Assembly: GCA_964017155.1 (NCBI GenBank) | Contig: OZ024857.1 | Span: 11,015,862 to 11,079,861, forward strand | Length of the DNA: 64,000 nt | Reading direction: 5' to 3' | From: Oasisia sp. SBJ-2009 | Taxonomy: Eukaryota; Annelida; Polychaeta; Sabellida; Siboglinidae | Part shown: positions 50,641 through 64,000 of the stretch, piece by piece | How the letters are laid out: every line of letters starts with the position of its first letter | How positions within the stretch are numbered: position 1 is the stretch's first letter | Position numbers and translations under genes: made by a program | Notes under the pieces: generated by a model | Databases searched by the model: none | What the model was told of the DNA's origin: nothing | Seen by the model: only the letters and a program-made list of their open reading frames with translations

Positions 50641-50778
50641 TTTTATTCCATACTTGGCCTTAGAGCCAATCAGCATCCAGAGTAATACCCCTAATCTGGG
50701 ATAAGGCTCAACATTCAGAGCTTTAGTTTTCCATTAAAAGTGCTGCCACCTCACGGAGCCTGGGTAACCGAGGCTAAC
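50641..50778 (-). repeat. Dispersed CCGTGAGGTGGCAGCA repeat next to MAIP1 start
   Basis: Minus-strand copy of the repeat seen at 40358, including TTAGCCTCGGTTACCCAG and ATCCCAGATTAGGGG. It ends about 50 bases before the MAIP1 start codon, and a second GTTAACCGAGGCT piece at 50804-50816 lies in between. Confidence 0.8.
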
Positions 50779-50830
50779 TAGCCTGTTCTAAAACCTACCC
50801 ATGTTAACCGAGGCTGTTTGGAGATCAAAT

Positions 50831-58472
<7,642 letters not shown>

Positions 58473-58773
58473 TCGCCACCGCGTGACAACCCCGTGTGTC
58501 GTCATTATCGCCCAGTACCGTTTGCAAACCATTTGCCTCCTGTGTCCAAAGTGAGCCAGACTGGTGTGTGAAACTAATTTGGTGCTACGAGAGTCTCACT
58601 GTTTCTCTGGATGCGACTGCCAAGATTTACACTAACTCAATGAAGACTGTACATCTGCTCTGAAGGTTGCTCTCAGGAACACATATCGATATTTTCTTGA
58701 ACATAAATGATGGCCCAGGGTCTGGCCAGCTCTGTGTAGCACCATCAGATGGAGATGAGAAATCTGGCAGTGT

Positions 58774-58779
58774 AATAAA
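58774..58779 (+). promoter_or_regulatory. Candidate poly(A) signal of MAIP1
   Basis: AATAAA about 300 bases past the stop. Confidence 0.45.
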
Positions 58780-59454
58780 TAACACGAAACATGTCAGACA
58801 TAAAACTGTGTGTGTTTATGGTATTGAGTATATTGGTAGTATATTTTTTTATTGTGCATTGACAATGTGACGGATTTATGTGAATGATAGTATCTATCAG
58901 GACTTGTATCTGGATGCCACTGCTGCCACCTGTTGATCATTGACGGAATCATTAACACAACAAGATGCTAGTTGAATGAGTTTATCACAGACCACCCACC
59001 AATATACATATACAAGAGACACAATACACCACTTGATCTTCACATTATTACAGACACCACAGCTGTACACAGTGTTCACCATTGATTGTAAGTTACATGC
59101 AGTGACATCTGTAAAAATTAAATTACAAATTTAAAATATAAATTACCGTGATTGCTAGTGTAAGCACACGCGCCAATAAGCAAGACTTGGCACAGTTTGT
59201 CAACCTTCGACACCCGTTTACGAACATCACCATGAACTATCATGCTGTAAAGGTAAAGGTCGCCCACTTCGACAGAGCACTGTAAATTCACATAACCTTG
59301 TAGTTGTAGGTGGAGTTTGTCACCATATAAACATACGTATAATTACCTAAATTCTAAACTACCCTGTACACCTCATCTAAACTACTCTATACACCTGATT
59401 TGAGTCTGCTATGTATGCCATCTACATAGCACCGTGCAAGTGCGCAATTATTGT
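58780..59454. other. No gene recognised
   Basis: Downstream flank of MAIP1 with no supported feature. Confidence 0.45.
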
Positions 59455-59710
59455 CTCCTGATACGCAGTGGTCGAGCGGTTAGAGTACAGCACTGTTGGT
59501 TTAGACTTGGAGAGACCAGGGTTCAAAACCTGATGCTGTTAGGCAGAGAGTGGTTCAGTACCTGGCTAGTGTACTTGGACAATTTTGTTTACCCTAAATT
59601 GCCTACATCTTTCGGAAGAGACACCATAAACCGGTAGACCTATCTGGTGTCTAGCCATGGGAAGTAAAAGATGCCATGCAGGGAAATTGAGAAAACCTGT
59701 TGTGGAATCA
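59455..59710 (+). mobile_element. tRNA-derived SINE, third type
   Basis: Head TGGTCGAGCGGTTAGAGTAC (A box) and GGGTTCAAAACC (B box), then CAGTACCTGGCTAG and CTTTCGGAAGAGACACCATA. The body differs from the 50083 family. Confidence 0.7.
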
Positions 59711-60719
59711 CCGAGCCGAGGACTCATTCTCAAAACATTCTACGACAGAATAATCAACAAATTATTGTATTCATATAATAGGAAGAAGAAAACTAGGCAC
59801 TGTCATCTATGAATCAGTACTTGGGCTTTATCAGGTTGAATCTCATGTTGAGATTACTGGTGATTCTACACGGATCTAATGGATGAACTCAAAAACTTGT
59901 GTACCTGGGTAGTCCAAAAAAACTTTATGCATTTAAGGTAGGACACTGGTCGGGAAATGGATTTTGATGATATCTCAACAACCAGAGCAGCAATCTTTCT
60001 AAAACTTTCAGGATGTGGTTCTGGTGGGAAAAGATGACCAATTGTAAAATTTCATCTCATTTGCATAACCGTAACCATGACAACCGACTTTTCTGTGAAA
60101 ATAGGTACGCATGATTTTGCGGGAGGTCTTGCAGTAAAACTATGCATATGTTTCTTTCTTTTTTGTTTGTTATGATCCACTGAAGTGTTGTAGAGTGCAA
60201 TGATGCTGTTTTTGATCAACTCCTTACAATATTTATTATCAAAAAGAAATTGCAAAGATTTTTTTCGTTTTTCCAAATATTATAACAACTTCAGTCATCA
60301 ATAAAAATCTTCATATAAAAGCTATCATGTTTAAAAAGCATCATTGCACTCACTGCACCATTGGGAATACATGGTAAAAAAATCAGACTCCTAGGTTTTG
60401 TACTTTTTCCGGGAGACCTCCCGCAAAATAGCAATATTGTCGAAAAGTAAGTTTTGAGAAAACGGCAAAAAACCAAATGAACATCAAATATTTTTAATAA
60501 CACCAGTGTAAAGTCACCATTATGACTGTTTTCCATACCAGAAGCATGTGGTAACTATATAATGAAAGTGTGTGAACCATATTCAGTATATATATATATG
60601 GAATTTGTTTATAGTTTACACAAGCGGCGGCGGCGGCAGTGAATAAATTCATCACTGGCCAAGCATACTCATACATTGTATATGTATTATGTAATGTTGT
60701 CTTTTATGAAATAAAATTT
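59711..60719. other. No gene recognised
   Basis: A 16-bp inverted repeat ATTTTGCGGGAGGTCT lies at about 60113-60128 and 60417-60432. No supported gene. Confidence 0.45.
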
Positions 60720-60791
60720 GATATATATGTATATTATATATATATATATACATATATAAGGCCTATACATATATATACACATATTTATATC

Positions 60792-60845
<54 letters not shown>
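60720..60845. repeat. (AT)n microsatellite
   Basis: Interrupted AT array. Confidence 0.95.
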
Positions 60846-60848
<3 letters not shown>

Positions 60849-61149
60849 CACACACAAACATCTATTACTAAATAATTGGTCAATTTCATGCACACATATC
60901 ATAAATGATAAGCATACTCTGTCACAATTAATGTTTAATGAATTATTTAATGTTAAATAAATTGCTTAAAAATTTAATTACCTAAAATACTTTTCATATT
61001 TGATAAGGAAAAAAATAATGCTAGAAAAGTAAATCCAACAACAGTACCACCTTTCGTTTTATGTTAATTCCACATTGGATTAATATGAATGAAACAAATT
61101 CAGTCAAATTATTTTCTGTAATAAATAAATAAATGTAACTTCCGACTGA

Positions 61150-61800
61150 TACTGATAGAGCGACAAACTTCGGCAGCGCCAGCGCCGCTGTCAGTGACAG
61201 TCCGGGTGATCGGCGGCCGGCGGCCGTAGCCGCGTAGCAAGGCCAGCCCGACGTCGCCGTCGGCATTTCTTTCCCCGTTCGCTGCCGCTTCCGCGAGTCC
61301 GTTGCGCGACTGAACAGCATCATGCAGGCTGTTCATGCTATCTCTCACGCATTCAGCTTATTTGCGTTTATTATATCGTTTCTTTCTTTCAAATTGGTAA
61401 ACCGTACGGATCTTTCGTCGATCCGACGCCATGACACATACAGGTCATTCATCTTGAAGCCGCACCGTGATTGGCTGGCGTCGTTGCATAAGGTCAATTT
61501 TAATTAGCTACGTGGCCGCGATCACCATATATGGTTCGCGTGAGGTCGGGCTGCCAAGCAACAGCTGAAACTGTTTGTGATTGGATAGTTTCGCGGCACT
61601 TTCGGCGCCGATAACTAATTTATGTACGGATGTCGCCGATTTTTGACTTCGGTAGCGTACGGAAGGGATCATTTCGAACACGAGGATACCAAACATGGCC
61701 GCGTTGCATGGAGCAATGTTTACGTTTGAGCGCGCTGAAAGTTGGCCCGTTTTCGTCGATTTTAAAGGCCAGCCGCCATAACGACATTAGCAGCTAGTTG
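61150..61800. promoter_or_regulatory. CpG-rich patch, possible promoter
   Basis: GC- and CpG-rich in an AT-rich neighbourhood (for example GGCGGCCGGCGGCCGTAGCCGCG near 61211). Minus-strand frames of 79 and 100 codons start at 61348 and 61323, and the plus-strand ATGGCCGCG at 61695 opens only a short frame. None has a recognisable domain. It may be a promoter or first exon of a gene outside the window. Confidence 0.3.
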
Positions 61801-63788
61801 GGTAACGACATAGTTAATCCTTTTATTGGTACTTTTAGGACGAATTCAGTGAAATAAAGTTAGCAACACGTGCGCAAGACATCGTTCGTTCTGAAAATCA
61901 AGTTTATTAAAATTCGACCGTTTTGTCATTTTCCTGCAATTCCCGACCCGCGGCATACGTTAATATTATGTTTAACTCCTTGTCCACCAGTACATGATGT
62001 AGCAGTTGCAACTTACAATTAATACACCATATTCGTTATATTAAGTCTGACATTGATCTGTGACAAAAATGTATCACATCAGACCCATCGTTTATTGTAA
62101 TTACTTCCCTGTCAACCACTGAACCAGTGACGATGTCAGAACATTCCACCCACATATGCGACCTGTGAACCTCTTTGATATAATTTCTAGACAATTTATA
62201 TTGCCATGTGCCATCCCAGCTTGAACTTCACGCAATGTCAATGGTGCCATGTTAGTTTACAATGGAAACAGCAAATGTTACGTCTCCATCTGTAAGGAAA
62301 ACTGCCAGTGCTATTAGGTGGCACCACAGTTTTATCAAGGAAGTATGTTTAATTAAGATTTTTTAATTAAGTATTCTGTACGCTTAATAGAATGAACGCA
62401 GTATTTGACTTGCTAAGTAACACATCCCCACTGCGATACACAACGACAGTTTAATCACTCCAATACCTAATGCATGTCTTTTGTGACACTGAACTTGTCA
62501 GTCTGTCTCTGACTCAGAGATGTGCTAGATTGGGTTCTTCCGTCCCTTCCTCCGTCACTGTGGAGCCCTTCTCTGTCACGGCTGGTTGCTATTGTCACAT
62601 GACCTTCTCATGTTGAATCTGGAAGTAGCAGGCCTGAAACAACAGAGAACACACTAGATGAGTCCAGTCTCCTGTTTGTGACGATAGACTTGCACTGATG
62701 TAAGGAGTGTCAACTCTGGTTAACATTATAGTAGTAGTAGTAAAAGCTTTATTTCTTGATGGTAACCATGTCACGTGGTATATCGTGATTTTCAATGGGC
62801 CATCATCTTACATGCATCCATACATCATATACATACATACAATAAACCTTTAGATAAAATATATAGTTCACAACAATATAAACATAACCGCTGTAGCAAT
62901 AAATAGATAAAAATAAAATTAGATAAACTGTAATTATAAACAAATACATATTATTAAAATATTATTAAATATAAAATATTAGAATAATTATAAAAAATTA
63001 CATTAATATATTATTTAACATTATTTAAAAGAAAAAGTATTGATTATAATAAAAAAAAACGTTTATATAAAATAGATCGATGGCACAATTGTATAATAAA
63101 AAAAATAAAAAAAAGTTAACATTTCACACAGCCCAACTATAATCTGGTTAGTGTGCATGCGTGTGGTGAGGTATTCCTCCCAGGTGACTTGCATTATGGG
63201 CAATGGACCTGTGACCATTCAGAAGAAAACAACAACCTCTAGTGAGAACTGTCCCATTGCTTATGGTATTTTATTGGTTGTAGGGTTCGTACTAAATGTA
63301 AATCACAACGAAAAACGTTACTTGCGACAATCATAGAAACAGTGTACTTTCAACATTTACGTTACATCAAATGTTAAGTAAAAAATCTTTGGGAAACCAA
63401 AACACACTGCATGGTGTGACTGAGAAAATGGTAATGTGTGTTCTTGTATGGTACTATCCACTTAGACAATGTGCTGATGGCGCTCACTCTATCATCAGAA
63501 ATATCGTAGTAGCAGCTAATCTGTTTCACAACGACCAAACCCACCACCACTGTTAGGGGTAAGACCACAACGAATATACACATTATATACACCCCCCAGG
63601 GCTAAATCCTTCAGTTTCCTTGGCCCAGTCATCAAGCAGAATGTTTGGTGTCTATTAAATATTATGAAAGACAAGACAAAGTGAATTAAACGGCACTAAT
63701 TTGGATGCAGGATTTCTTTACTAACAGTTCAGCGTTCAATCACTAAGCCACCACACCTGTCAACTACCTGCCTTATGTGACACCAGTG
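61801..63788. other. No gene recognised
   Basis: AT-rich, with very AT-rich sequence at 62860-63120 and a GTAGTAGTAGTAAAAGCTTT phrase at 62730 typical of retroelement tails. No supported coding region. Confidence 0.45.
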
Positions 63789-63789
63789 A

Positions 63790-64000
63790 GTGGAGTGCGG
63801 TGGCACAGTGAGTGAAACACTGGCCTCTCAAGCAAGGGGACCCGGGTTCAAATCCTATGCTGCCATGTAGAACCTTAGGCTAATTTGTTCATTGTATGTT
63901 GTCCCAGGTCAGTCACTCAGCAGTGTGAATCAGTACCTGGCTATAAATAGTAGTGGACATTTATGTACAAAATAGGTTTGGTGTATTAATTTCAGTGTGG
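63790..64000 (+). mobile_element. tRNA-derived SINE, cut by window end
   Basis: Head GAGTGCGGTGGCACAGTGAG, B box GGGTTCAAATCC, then TGCTGCCATGTAGAACCTTA and CAGTACCTGGCTATAAATAG. Closest to the copy at 56578. Confidence 0.8.

Noticed and set aside
60113..60432. Possible inverted-repeat element around ATTTTGCGGGAGGTCT
   Set aside because: Only a 16-bp match with no convincing extension or target duplication.

Overview
The window is nuclear DNA of an animal. It has spliced genes with GT..AG introns, intronless replication-dependent histone genes that end in the metazoan 3' stem-loop GGCTCTTTTCAGAGCC, several families of LINEs, Penelope elements, tRNA-derived SINEs and very many CA/GT and AT microsatellites. 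H4 looks like the near-invariant animal H4, H3 is the H3.2 type, and H2A/H2B look like those of marine invertebrates, perhaps a spiralian (lophotrochozoan). That placement is an inference from residue patterns and is weak.

Positions 1-20932 are the end of a tandem core-histone array. Each unit is H2B(-) / H2A(+) / H3(-) / H4(-), with H2B and H2A sharing a 245-bp divergent promoter. Three units are complete (6484, 5921 and 6497 bp). The fourth stops after H2A, where unrelated sequence begins. Encoded proteins are identical in all units. Units differ by microsatellite length and by one clean 574-bp deletion in unit 2. A diverged ~242-bp tandem duplication lies upstream of each H3 gene.

Positions 20932-30500 are repeat-rich: two related GC-motif inverted-repeat elements (21.1-22.3 kb and 23.8-24.7 kb), a short minisatellite, a LINE inserted inside an older LINE (26.0-28.7 kb), and a fold-back element flanked by TTAA (28.96-29.52 kb).

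Positions 30553-33349 hold a three-exon gene for a predicted 442-residue protein with an N-terminal TIR-like domain and a charged, Tyr-rich tail with YxxL motifs. Positions 33.6-39.4 kb hold degenerate LINE pieces, an ACGTC-rich satellite, a fold-back element and microsatellites. Positions 39.5-45.5 kb are a recent ~3.03-kb tandem duplication that carries a broken Ro60 fragment in each copy. A longer Ro60-like (TROVE plus vWA) copy lies on the minus strand at 48166-49398, with one in-frame TAG and a degraded metal site.

Positions 50831-58472 hold a five-exon gene that I read as MAIP1 (C2orf47), the mitochondrial m-AAA protease-interacting protein, predicted at 284 residues. Its first intron contains a Penelope fragment with inverted ends, a TTAA-flanked inverted-repeat element and a SINE. 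Its fourth intron opens with a minisatellite that appears to have grown out of the 5' splice site itself. The rest of the window (58.5-64 kb) has SINE copies, microsatellites, a CpG-rich patch near 61.2-61.8 kb and no gene I can support.
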